40,698 nt of DNA from Candidatus Rifleibacteriota bacterium (GTDB lineage Bacteria; Muiribacteriota; Ozemobacteria; Ozemobacterales; Ozemobacteraceae): contig JAAYVD010000143.1 in the NCBI GenBank assembly GCA_012517355.1, positions 1 through 40,698 on the forward strand. Direction: 5' to 3'. Below, one piece after another: positions 26,444-34,913 of the stretch. Made by a program: the position numbers and the translations under genes. The notes beneath the pieces are model-generated. The model was given only the letters and a program-made list of their open reading frames with translations. It had not been told where the DNA came from and made no database searches. The first letter of the stretch is position 1; every line of letters begins with the position of its first letter.

Positions 26444-26769
26444 CCCACGAAGAGGGCTCGGATGGGAACGGCGTCATCGGTGAGGGAGTCATCGACCCAG
26501 GCCCCCACGCGGATGCAGACATCTCCTGGCAAAGCCGCTTGGATCGTTTCCAGGACTCCTCCGAGCACCGAGAACCCGGTCTGTGCCCTGATCCGAAACA
26601 GCAGCACGCAATCGTGGGGAGTGAATCCCGGATGAAATCCTGTGGGAAGAGGTGAGCCTGGGGTCATCGTCCACTCACGAAGAGCATGGGAGGCTCCCTT
26701 CGCCAGGGTGTCCCAGACATCCTCGAGGGAAACCTCGATCAGTGGCTTTGGATCGTAGGAAAACCCCAT
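26440..26769 (-). CDS. Small unrecognised protein coupled to the DnaB-C-like gene
   Basis: A 109-residue protein opening with MGFSYDPKPLIEVSLEDVW and ending in RALFVG. It has no recognised motif. AGGAGGTCGACCC gives an ideal ribosome binding site before the ATG, and the stop overlaps the next start as ATGA. Coupling suggests it forms a complex with, or controls, the DnaB-C-like protein. Confidence 0.65.
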   Translation of the reverse strand: MGFSYDPKPLIEVSLEDVWDTLAKGASHALREWTMTPGSPLPTGFHPGFTPHDCVLLFRIRAQTGFSVLGGVLETIQAALPGDVCIRVGAWVDDSLTDDAVPIRALFVG

Positions 26770-27128
26770 CGGGTCGACCTCCTGTCTCGAGCGGTTCTTC
26801 CGGCTTGGCCATCTTGGGATTGCCAGGTGGCAAACCCTCCTGTCCTAAAGATACCCGCATAGCTACGCCAAACTGTGGCGGAGCAAGCGAAAACCGGCCG
26901 AACTTCAAACGGCGGAATTCCGTATGAAGAGCATCACCCGGAGGCATTCGTTCATGGGAATTCCGGAATCAGGATCCCGTCCCCGGAAACAGCCCCCGCA
27001 GAAGAGCCGACGGACTGCGTCAGAACGTGGCGCGGCCCACGGGAACGGAGCGGGGGGGGGGAACGCCCGGAGTCCGGCAAATCGCCCGGTTGGCGGACCG
27101 GAAAGGAAACGCAGGGAAGGGTCCGTCG
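26770..27128. other. Intergenic gap with dyad element A
   Basis: About 360 bases between the 26769 operon and the WYL gene that converges on it from the right. Apart from the dyad element and the ribosome binding site, I see no supportable gene. GC-rich stretches with runs of G occur at 27051-27060. Confidence 0.5.
26851..26886 (-). promoter_or_regulatory. Dyad element, copy A, upstream of the 26769 operon
   Basis: This contains CTACGCCAA at 26863-26871, then GGCGGA at 26877-26882, with a CGCC-N7-GGCG dyad. It lies about 82 bases before the ATG at 26769. It aligns closely with copy B (29324-29358), including the ACCCGC to the left. It is likely an operator or promoter element read by a shared regulator. 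Confidence 0.5.
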
Positions 27129-28058
27129 CTACTTCTTCGGCTTGGCCGGGGTGGGGGGCGCGTAGCGCTCGGCGGCCTCGCGCAGGATGTCCCGGATCTC
27201 GACGGCCAGCCAGGCGGGCTCCAGCACCTTCACCGAGAAACCGTACATGAGGATGCGTTGCTGGAGCTCGAAGTTGGGGATGACCTCCAGCTCGATGACG
27301 CACTCCTCCTTGTCCTCCCGGAGGATGCGCTGGGAGGCGTGCAGGGGCTGGGACTTCAGATAGACGGCCTGGTCCTGGTCGAAGGCCAGGACGATGCGCT
27401 CGGGGTCCTCGTCGGAATGGTAGACGCCGATGGTTTTGTCGAAGATCGCGGCGGGGTTGGTGCCGGCGGGAATGGTGAAGCGTTCCCGCAGCACTTTCAG
27501 GTCCGACATGCGGTCCAGGCCGTAGGAATAGAGTTTCTCGCCGGGTTCGAAGGCGCTGACCAGATACCAGCGGCCCAGGTATTCCCGCAGCAGCAGAGGG
27601 GCGACCTTCACCTCGCGGGGCTTGTCCTTGAGGAAGCCGCGGTGGGTAAAGGTGACCCAGGCCTTGGTGCGGATGGCGGTCAGCAGCCGGGGGATGAACT
27701 CCTGTCCCGCGAGGGTGCCCGAGGTGCCGAACGACAGGCAGGCCAGGGCCGCCTTCCCCGCCGAGACGCTTTCGAAGAGCATCTGGCCCAGGCAGGTGAG
27801 CTCGAGGAACCGCAGGAAATGGTTGGGGTTCACGGTGTTCGCTTCGTCGATGTAGTAGCCGTTCGTGGCGCGGTCCCAGGTGATGCCGATCCCGAAGGTG
27901 TCGCGCAGGGCCTCGAGGTCGCGTTGGATGGTCCGGACCGAACTGTCGATGCGGCTGTTCCTCAGAAACTGCGCGATGGTCTCGAGCGAGGGGAACCGGT
28001 CCCCGAGAATTTTCGTGAGAATCAACGAGTAGCGTCGAAACACCTGCGGTCCGGCCAT
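27129..28058 (-). CDS. WYL-domain transcriptional regulator, copy 1
   Basis: A 309-residue protein with an N-terminal helix-turn-helix region (SVRTIQRDLEALRDTFGI), a central WYL domain (REYLGRWYLVSAFEP with KLYSYGLDRM) and a C-terminal WCX-type extension (NFELQQRILMYGFSVKVLEP). WYL regulators bind DNA and often a ligand through the WYL domain, and several control defence loci. ATG 28058 was chosen because GGGAGGG lies 9 bases upstream; an ATG at 28106 would add 16 residues. A TATACT lies about 34 bases upstream of the start. It is paralogous to the next upstream gene. Confidence 0.9.
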   Translation of the reverse strand: MAGPQVFRRYSLILTKILGDRFPSLETIAQFLRNSRIDSSVRTIQRDLEALRDTFGIGITWDRATNGYYIDEANTVNPNHFLRFLELTCLGQMLFESVSAGKAALACLSFGTSGTLAGQEFIPRLLTAIRTKAWVTFTHRGFLKDKPREVKVAPLLLREYLGRWYLVSAFEPGEKLYSYGLDRMSDLKVLRERFTIPAGTNPAAIFDKTIGVYHSDEDPERIVLAFDQDQAVYLKSQPLHASQRILREDKEECVIELEVIPNFELQQRILMYGFSVKVLEPAWLAVEIRDILREAAERYAPPTPAKPKK

Positions 28059-28301
28059 ACGGAAAAGCCCTCCCTGTTTTTGTGTGATCCGAGTATACCG
28101 CAACACCCAGGGTGGGGGGGCGACGGCAGCGGGGATTGGCCGAGAAGCTTGCCTCCTCGCTGGAAGGGGTGTGCCGCTCCAGGTTCCCGAGCCCCTGGGA
28201 ACGGTCGCCCTCAGGCTCTTGCTCCAACGCGAGGAAGCACGGGCTGGGTGCCCTTCCCACAGACTCGCGGCGGTGATCGCGGGTGAGAGGGATGGGGGGG
28301 G

Positions 28302-29207
28302 CTACCGGTAGAGGGCCAGGGCGTCTTCGAGGGTGTTCCTGATCAGGATGGCCAGGCTGGCGGGCTCCCGGACGGTGACCCCGTCGCCGAACATGAGGAT
28401 CCGCTGGACCAGTTCATGGGTGGGGATCACCACCAGTTCGATGAGGCAGTCCTCCCCGTCCTCGCGCAGAACCCTCTGTGATGGGTGCCATGGCAAGGTC
28501 TTGACATACTTCCCCTGGTTCTGGCGGAAGGCCAGCAACACCCGCTGCGGAGGCTCGTCGGCATGGGTGACCCCGATGACCTGGGCAAAGATGGCCGCGG
28601 GGTCCACGTCCGGGGGACGGACGAAATGTGCCTCCTGCGCCACGAGGCCCGTCATCCGATCGAGGCCGAAGGAATAGAGCTTTCGGTGCGGGAGGAAGCT
28701 GCCCACCAGATACCAGCGTCCCAGGTATTCCCGGAGCAGCAGGGGAGCAAGGGGGCCGACCGCCTTGGCTTCCTCTTCGAAGAAGTTCTTGTAGGAAAAC
28801 GACACCAGCCGGTGGGAACGGATGGCTTCCAGCAGGGGGCGTAGCCATTGGCTGCCCGCGGGGTCGCCCGCGGTGCCGAACGACAGGTGCTGCAGGGCCT
28901 TCTTCCCCTCGGCCACCGTGTCGTGGAGGAGGTCCGCTGTGCAGGTCAACTGCAGGAACCGCAGGAAGACGTCGGCGTTGATGCTCTGCTCGCGGTCGAA
29001 GAAGTAGCCGCGTTTCAGGTGATCGTAGGCGATCTTGATCTGGAACAGGTGCTCCATCCCGGCCAGGTCCCGCTGCAGGGTGCGGCCCGAGCACTCGAAC
29101 CCGTTCCGCTCCAGGAACCCCTTGATCGCGGCGAACGTGGGGAAGTGGTCCACCATGACCTTCTCCATGATAAGGGAAAACCTCCGCAGGGCCAGCGTCT
29201 TGGACAT
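28302..29207 (-). CDS. WYL-domain transcriptional regulator, copy 2
   Basis: A 301-residue protein with an N-terminal helix-turn-helix (RTLQRDLAGMEHLFQIKI), a WYL domain (REYLGRWYLVGSFLPHRKLY) and a WCX-type C-terminus (HELVQRILMFGDGVTVREP). The region sequence closely parallels copy 1, showing duplication. AAAGGAG lies 9 bases before the ATG at 29207; an ATG at 29303 is less likely. Dyad element B is about 120 bases upstream, so autoregulation is plausible. The gap to copy 1 is about 240 bases, so separate promoters are possible. Confidence 0.9.
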   Translation of the reverse strand: MSKTLALRRFSLIMEKVMVDHFPTFAAIKGFLERNGFECSGRTLQRDLAGMEHLFQIKIAYDHLKRGYFFDREQSINADVFLRFLQLTCTADLLHDTVAEGKKALQHLSFGTAGDPAGSQWLRPLLEAIRSHRLVSFSYKNFFEEEAKAVGPLAPLLLREYLGRWYLVGSFLPHRKLYSFGLDRMTGLVAQEAHFVRPPDVDPAAIFAQVIGVTHADEPPQRVLLAFRQNQGKYVKTLPWHPSQRVLREDGEDCLIELVVIPTHELVQRILMFGDGVTVREPASLAILIRNTLEDALALYR

Positions 29208-29323
29208 GGCTTCCGCTCCTTTCGAGCCGGGGGCAACACGGCACATCCGCCCGGATGGCCCGAGCCGTGGCCGGCCTGGCGGCGGCCATGGGCTTTTCCC
29301 CATCGGAACTCTCTCTCGACCAT

Positions 29324-29358
29324 AGACCCGCGACTACGCCAACCCGCGGCGGAACCAA
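29324..29358 (-). promoter_or_regulatory. Dyad element, copy B, upstream of WYL copy 2
   Basis: CTACGCCAA at 29334-29342 and GGCGGA at 29348-29353 match copy A with only a few substitutions. Each copy keeps the ACCCGC on its left. The element lies about 117 bases before the ATG at 29207. Confidence 0.5.
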
Positions 29359-29479
29359 AAAATCTCTATCCCAACGGACGAAATCAAGGAGAAGCATCAA
29401 CCATCCTATTCGGGGCATCATGCCTGGGGAGCCGCTTCCGGGCTTCCGGCTTCTCCTACCGGGGCCAGTTCTCTTCCCG

Positions 29480-29567
29480 GGGACATGATCGGTCCTGCCG
29501 GGGTCCTGATACCGATTCCTGGAAGCGCAGGCGACGAGAGTGGTTTCTGAGTTCGGTATCATGTCCC
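29480..29567. repeat. Nested inverted repeat in the gap
   Basis: GGGACATGAT (29480-29489) and TGATACCGA (29507-29515) together are complementary to the contiguous arm TCGGTATCATGTCCC (29553-29567). This suggests that one arm gained an insertion. No adjacent transposase is seen. Confidence 0.55.
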
Positions 29568-30252
29568 TGGAAACCCGAACGCCCCGCCCGTGTCCCCGGT
29601 CTTCGGCCGATTTTTGGCCAGAACCCGATGAACAGGGTCCAGGCGCGCTGCGCGGGAGATCCGTTCGATGGGGCCGCTCATGTCGTTCATCCTACAACCA
29701 AGGGTGCAGCCCCCGCCAGACCTCGTCGAAGGCGACGATCATGGCAAACGGTGACGGAGGAACAGAAATCCCCGGTTTTCATGAACCCAAGGAGAGCGTG
29801 GCCGTTCTATTCCGATCGTTCCTGGGAAGGAACGAGACGGGGCCAGGCCCCATGCAGGCTGCCGGGGTGGAACACGATCTTGCCGTCGCGCAGGTCGGTT
29901 CCCTGGCTTTCCCCGCCGTCCCGCACAGGTTCACCGGCCCGGGGAAACCGACATTTCCCAGCCTGTTCCCCGGGCCTCCGGTCAACGGGGGCGCACCCGG
30001 CCTGGATCGGTTCCTTCCAGGTTCGCCCGCCCCTAAAGCCCGGGGCGGAGGGCCGTCGAAGGCCGACAGAACCCGCCCGGCCTGGGGATGTCTGGGGCTG
30101 GAGGCCGCGCCCAGCAGGCGGAGGGCCTCTCCCAGGCATGCGGTGAGTGCCGTGTGAAGGCGGAATTACGCCGTTGGTTCCCCCTTATCCGCGTCCATAC
30201 GCCTCGTACCGCATGCCCGTCCGGGGCTTCGAACGGTCACGCGGACAAACGG

Positions 30253-33200
30253 CTAGGAATGGGCCTCTTCCTTCAGCAGCGCCAGCAGTTCCTCGGGAGA
30301 GATCCGGGCGGCGAGGTCGGCGCCTTCGAGGAGCCCGTCGGCCAGGTCGCGCTTGCGCGAATGGAGCTGGACGATCTTCTCCTCGATCGTGCCGGTGGTG
30401 ATCAGCCGGTAGACGGTCACCGGGCGCTGCTGGCCGATGCGATGCGCCCGATCCGAGGCCTGGTCCTCGACCGCCGGGTTCCACCAGGGATCGAGGTGGA
30501 TCACGTAATCGGCGGCGGTCAGGTTCAACCCCAGGCCGCCGGCTTTGAGGCTGATCAGAAACAGGTCGCCCGTCCCCGCCTGGAAGGCATCGACCGCCTT
30601 CTGTCGCAGCCTGGGGGGGGTGCCGCCGTCCAGATACTGGTAGGCGATGTTCTTCCGCTCCAGGAGTTCCCGGACGATGGCGAGGTGATCGACGAACTGG
30701 CTGAACACCAGCGCCTTGTGGCGGTTTTCCAGGAGCTCGTCGACGACCTCCTCGAACAGCGCGAGTTTCGACGAGGCGATCCCGCCAGGGGAAGGTCCGT
30801 CGCCGGCCAGGTGCGGATCGGGAATGGCGAGGCGCGGATGGCAGCAGAGCCGGCGCAGCCTCGTGATCTCGGCCAGGATGCGGATGGGCAGGGCTTCGCC
30901 CGCTTCACGCGCGTCGGCGAGTTTTTCCACCGCCCGGCGGCGCATCGATTCGTACAGCGCGCGCTCCTCCCCGCTCAAATCCACCTGCAGGGTGATCTCG
31001 GTGCGCGGCGGCAGCTCCTCGAGCACCTGGCTCTTGGTCCGCCGCAGGATGAACGGCTGGATCAGGCGTTTCAAGCGGCTTTGCGCCTGCCGGTCGCCGT
31101 ATTTCTGGATCGGGATCGCGAAGCGCTGGTTGAACCGCTCCATCGAACCGAGAAACCCGGGGTTGAGGAAACGGAACAGGTTCCACAGTTCCCCGAGGTG
31201 GTTCTCGACGGGGGTGCCGGTCATCAGCAGCCGGAAGGCGCCCCTCAGGTTCATGGCCGCCTGCGACCGTTGGGTCAACCGGTTCTTGATCGATTGTCCC
31301 TCGTCGAGCACGATGGTCCGCCACTCCCGGGAAGCCAGCAGGTCGCCCTCCAGTTGCAACAGGCTGTAGCTGCAGATCAGCAGGTCATAGGCCGCGAGGG
31401 ACGCGACGGTCTCCTTCCGGTCGCCCGGGCCGAACACCACCGGATGCAGGGTCGGGGCGAATCTCCGGGTCTCCGACAGCCAGTTCAGGCAGACCGAGGT
31501 CGGGGCGATCACGAGCGCCGGGCCGTCCTTGCCCCGGGCGACGAGCAGGGCCAGCGCCTCGAGGGTCTTGCCGAGACCCATGTCGTCGGCCAGGCAGACG
31601 CCGGCGCCCCAATGCGCCATCCGGCTGAGCCACTGGAAGGCTTCGACCTGGTAGTCACGCAGGTCCGCCGCCAGCGTCGAAGGCACCGGGAAGGTCATCC
31701 CCATGGCCTCGTGAAAGCCCTGGATGGAGTCTTTCCAGGCCTCGGGCAGGCTCAGCCCTTCGCCCTCGAAACAATCCTGCGCGGCCAGGAAAGCCAGCCG
31801 GTTGAGCCGGACACCGCTTCCGTCGCCTTCCGAGAAGGCGCGGAGATCCTCCAGCCGCCGCCGGAATTCCTTGTTCAGGGCGAGGTAGCGGTCCGGGGTC
31901 AGGCGGACGAACCGGCCGGGGGAGTTTTCGACGGCTTCCAGAAGCTGTTTGAGGCTCAGGACCAGGTCCTCGTCGACGGCGATCTCCCCATCGACCTGCA
32001 GCCAGTCCTGATCGGAGCTCAGGCGCAGGCGGAGCTTGTCGAATCCGGGTTCGGAGACCCGCTTCCAGTTCGCCTTTTCCGGCCAGTGGACGAGGACGTC
32101 CGGGGGCAGGTCCGGCAGCAGGAGAACCAGCTCGAAGGCGGTTTCGAGATCGTCGTAACAGGCCTCGAACCCGGGTGCGGCGAGATCCTGGGCCATGGGC
32201 AACGTCATCGACAGGGCTTCGGCATCGGCGGCTTCGCGGGCGAGGTCGCGGGAGACGTGCAGGCGCTTGCCCCTGACCTCGGCGATGATCTCCTGGCCAC
32301 CGCTGCCCGGGTGGAAGCGCGGGCCGTCCTCGCCGAAGGGCTGGACGAAGAGTTGGGCGCGCAACCCGGGCCCGGCCGGGGAAAGGAACAGGCGCAGCCG
32401 GGGATCGGCGGGGATCGTCTCGGCCCCGGCGATGGCTTCGTCCGCCCCGAGTTCCGCATGGGTGGCAATCAGGCCGGAAAGACCGGCGACCGTTTTCAAC
32501 AGGGCCTCCCTGGCCTCCTTTGGAAAGACCGGACCGGTCCTCAACGCCGCCATCAGCTTCAACTGCTCCGGGGAAAAACGGTACAGGCCGAACTTCCGGG
32601 GACCGAGTTGCTTGACCAGATAGGGAAGGCCATCGAGGCTTTCGGGCTCGACCGACAGCTTCACCCCGTTCGCCACCGGTTGCATCCTCAGGATCGGCGC
32701 GGGTCGCTCGAAGGTCACCGGGGCCTGGGGATCACCGTCGAGGAAGACCCGGGGATGGGTCGTCAGGGCGCAGAGGACGGCGAAGGTGCTCTCCGCATAG
32801 GCGCCACGGGCAGATTGGGAGGTCGAAAGGATGGAGAACGCTTGCTTGTCCGCTTCCTCGAGATACTCGGGCCACCCTTCCTCATTTGGCTTGGGATAGG
32901 AACGCAGGGGTTTGCAGGAGAGCCATTGCCCGCGCTTCCCCAGCGATTGCTCCAGCGGCATGACGTACCCACCCATGTGCGTTTCCTCCCCCCAGTGGAA
33001 AGCCCAGCAGAGCCGCTTGTCCCGGCGCGGCGTGGCCGCCGGCTCGTCAGACCGGGCGGGGGTCAGGCCTTGCAGAGCGGAAAGGGCGATCTCCCAGGGC
33101 TGCTTGCGTCGCAGCCAGGCATGCAGGAAGGCGACACTCGAATCATCGGGATCGCCGACGGTGGGGCTTTCCGGGGGTGGCCCGGATGGGGAGGTCATGG

Positions 33201-34476
33201 CGGCGAATTCCTTGGCGAGCCAGGGAAACAGGCGGGAAGCCTCGTCTGACAGTCCCATCACGCGACCCCGTCGGGCGGGTTCCTTCCCCTCACCCGTCCA
33301 ATGGCGCCTCAGCGCTCCAAGAAGCAGAATGACGGGGCTCGTCGGGGACGGGTCCTCTTCCGCAGCGAAGGCCTCCCGAACCTCCCGGGGGCCCCCCTGG
33401 TAATACTGGATGACTCCGGACAGGCAGCAGAACGCATCTGGGAAGTCAGAGAGCCCTTGGGTCGCGGCCTGCCGACACAAGGTCGCCGCCTTGGCCAGCG
33501 ATTCGGCTGACCCATTCTTCAGCAGGGTGAAAATGTAGAACACCCCTGAGAGGCCATGAAAGAAGCTGTTCCGCTTTCCCGTGCTCTTGCGCAGGGCTTT
33601 CAAGGCGATCTCGAACCGGTCCAGGGCTTCGCCGGTCCTCCCGTCGACGGCCAGCAGCATCGCCTGCAGACCACCCAGCTCAGGATGTTTCCCGGGATCA
33701 TGGCCGGTGACGAACTCCCGCACCCGCTTCCAATGCCCGCGACAGAACTCCCGCTCGCAGTAGGGGGCGAAATCCTGGACGAAAAACCCGACGAAATCCC
33801 CCACGGAAAAGGCGTCGAACGGCGCGAGGAACTCGTGGCAGGCGCGCCCGGTCAGCAGGGACAGGGCCGAAAACTGGCCGAGCAGAAGGGATCGGCGAGG
33901 CGGAGGAAACGTTTGATGCCAATCCGGCCGATGGGACTGTTCGAGGAGGGCTTGGGGCGGAAAGGTCTCCTCCGGGAAGCCGCCGAATCGCCAGGAAAGG
34001 ATGGCATGATTCATCTCCTGGAGGTTTCCGTCGTAGAAAGCCCTGCGATACACGGCTTGGGCATCCAACCACTTGGGGGCACCAACGCTCAGCCCGCTCT
34101 GGAAGGAGAAGTTGAAGGCGAACCCCCGAAGGAGTGGCTGGACGGTCGCGAAGAGGCCCTGGGATTCGAGCTCCAGCAAGGGGATTTCTGCCAGCTCCGG
34201 CACGATCCGGACCATGCGGTCATTCCAACGGGAGGTCACGACGGTCACCCATCCCTGGGAGTGAAGGGCGTCGATCGACTTCTGGAGCCGGTCGGGGTCG
34301 CTCCGGCGGTCGAGGGACCGCAGGGCGGACCCCGACAGTTGCAGGCAGAGCCGGGAGATGGAAACCGGGATGTAGAGGTAGGACAGGCATTGCAGAATCA
34401 GCTGGTGATCTGGGTCCAGGGCGCGAAACTGCTTCTCCCGGGCTCGAAAGTCGGCGTTGATCAGGGGCTTGCTCAT
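30253..34476 (-). CDS. SNF2-family helicase with a long N-terminal extension
   Basis: A 1407-residue protein. The C-terminal third carries SNF2 motifs: CLADDMGLGKTLEAL (Lys970), IAPTSVCLNWL, LDEGQSIKN (Asp1058, Glu1059; Gly in place of the usual Ala), MTGTPVENHLGELW, ALVFSQFVDHL, LKAGGLGLNLTAAD and ASDRAHRIGQQRPV. The first ~900 residues are unlike typical helicase cores and look mainly helical, with a SWIM-less, repeat-like TPR-type region. SNF2 ATPases translocate on dsDNA and strip or remodel bound proteins. ATG 34476 was chosen because MSKPLINADFRAR begins a plausible domain and no good ribosome site lies further upstream. It is divergent from the radical SAM gene. Confidence 0.88.
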   Translation of the reverse strand: MSKPLINADFRAREKQFRALDPDHQLILQCLSYLYIPVSISRLCLQLSGSALRSLDRRSDPDRLQKSIDALHSQGWVTVVTSRWNDRMVRIVPELAEIPLLELESQGLFATVQPLLRGFAFNFSFQSGLSVGAPKWLDAQAVYRRAFYDGNLQEMNHAILSWRFGGFPEETFPPQALLEQSHRPDWHQTFPPPRRSLLLGQFSALSLLTGRACHEFLAPFDAFSVGDFVGFFVQDFAPYCEREFCRGHWKRVREFVTGHDPGKHPELGGLQAMLLAVDGRTGEALDRFEIALKALRKSTGKRNSFFHGLSGVFYIFTLLKNGSAESLAKAATLCRQAATQGLSDFPDAFCCLSGVIQYYQGGPREVREAFAAEEDPSPTSPVILLLGALRRHWTGEGKEPARRGRVMGLSDEASRLFPWLAKEFAAMTSPSGPPPESPTVGDPDDSSVAFLHAWLRRKQPWEIALSALQGLTPARSDEPAATPRRDKRLCWAFHWGEETHMGGYVMPLEQSLGKRGQWLSCKPLRSYPKPNEEGWPEYLEEADKQAFSILSTSQSARGAYAESTFAVLCALTTHPRVFLDGDPQAPVTFERPAPILRMQPVANGVKLSVEPESLDGLPYLVKQLGPRKFGLYRFSPEQLKLMAALRTGPVFPKEAREALLKTVAGLSGLIATHAELGADEAIAGAETIPADPRLRLFLSPAGPGLRAQLFVQPFGEDGPRFHPGSGGQEIIAEVRGKRLHVSRDLAREAADAEALSMTLPMAQDLAAPGFEACYDDLETAFELVLLLPDLPPDVLVHWPEKANWKRVSEPGFDKLRLRLSSDQDWLQVDGEIAVDEDLVLSLKQLLEAVENSPGRFVRLTPDRYLALNKEFRRRLEDLRAFSEGDGSGVRLNRLAFLAAQDCFEGEGLSLPEAWKDSIQGFHEAMGMTFPVPSTLAADLRDYQVEAFQWLSRMAHWGAGVCLADDMGLGKTLEALALLVARGKDGPALVIAPTSVCLNWLSETRRFAPTLHPVVFGPGDRKETVASLAAYDLLICSYSLLQLEGDLLASREWRTIVLDEGQSIKNRLTQRSQAAMNLRGAFRLLMTGTPVENHLGELWNLFRFLNPGFLGSMERFNQRFAIPIQKYGDRQAQSRLKRLIQPFILRRTKSQVLEELPPRTEITLQVDLSGEERALYESMRRRAVEKLADAREAGEALPIRILAEITRLRRLCCHPRLAIPDPHLAGDGPSPGGIASSKLALFEEVVDELLENRHKALVFSQFVDHLAIVRELLERKNIAYQYLDGGTPPRLRQKAVDAFQAGTGDLFLISLKAGGLGLNLTAADYVIHLDPWWNPAVEDQASDRAHRIGQQRPVTVYRLITTGTIEEKIVQLHSRKRDLADGLLEGADLAARISPEELLALLKEEAHS

Positions 34477-34913
34477 GACCGGGCGAGTATACCTCCTCTT
34501 CGCCCGGGATGGAAACCCGGGAAAATGAGGCCCCCACATCACCCTCGGGGTGCGGGATGGTTCCGTGGCCCCGGTTCCGGCGTAAGCGTCCAATGGCCGT
34601 TCAGGAAGGCCTGGGGTGGTCGAAGCTCAGACCGGCGTGCCGAAGGTTTCGATCCCGTGCCGGCGACCCGGGTCCGTCAACGCGGCCGCCCATCTCCCGA
34701 CCACCGGTTCCGGGCCTTCCGACCCCCATTGCCGCTCCCCGGGAAAAGTGGTCGGTTCCCGGCGGAGCAGGTGGCCGGCAACCTTCCCCCGCCCATTCCT
34801 TCGTGTCCACGGGCAAGGAGCGGCCGGAAGGGCGGCGTGGTATCATTTTTGGGGGCCGGATTTCGGCAAGGCCCTGAAGTTGGACAAAGCTCCCCTGGCA
34901 AGGAACGACCAGA
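34477..34913. other. Divergent intergenic region between the SNF2 and radical SAM genes
   Basis: About 440 bases. On the minus strand TATACT at 34486-34491 lies nine bases before the SNF2 ATG, so the transcript would be nearly leaderless if that is the -10 box. A TATCAT is seen at 34841-34846 in the plus direction, about 70 bases before the 34914 ATG, with no convincing -35 box. Confidence 0.35.

Larger units (their letters stand above)
29208..30252. other. Roughly 1-kb gap with no supportable gene
   Basis: Only weak, Pro/Arg-rich frames occur in it, and none has a recognisable motif. It contains dyad element B at 29324-29358, a nested inverted repeat at 29480-29567, and a hairpin at 29816-29835 (TCGTTCC/GGAACGA). 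On the minus strand a short frame near 29700-29760 ends in FDEVWRGLHPWL, which may be a gene remnant. Confidence 0.5.

Noticed and set aside
29540-30157. Plus-strand frame of 205 codons in the 1-kb gap
   Set aside because: Starts with GTG, has no ribosome site or motif, and is Pro/Arg-rich; likely chance.
30088-33249. Plus-strand frame of 1053 codons over the SNF2 gene
   Set aside because: SNF2 motifs on the minus strand are decisive; this frame is a shadow.
30253-34476. SNF2 gene as part of DISARM or a similar named system
   Set aside because: No DrmA/DrmB/DrmC-like or methyltransferase genes are nearby, so naming a system is unsupported.
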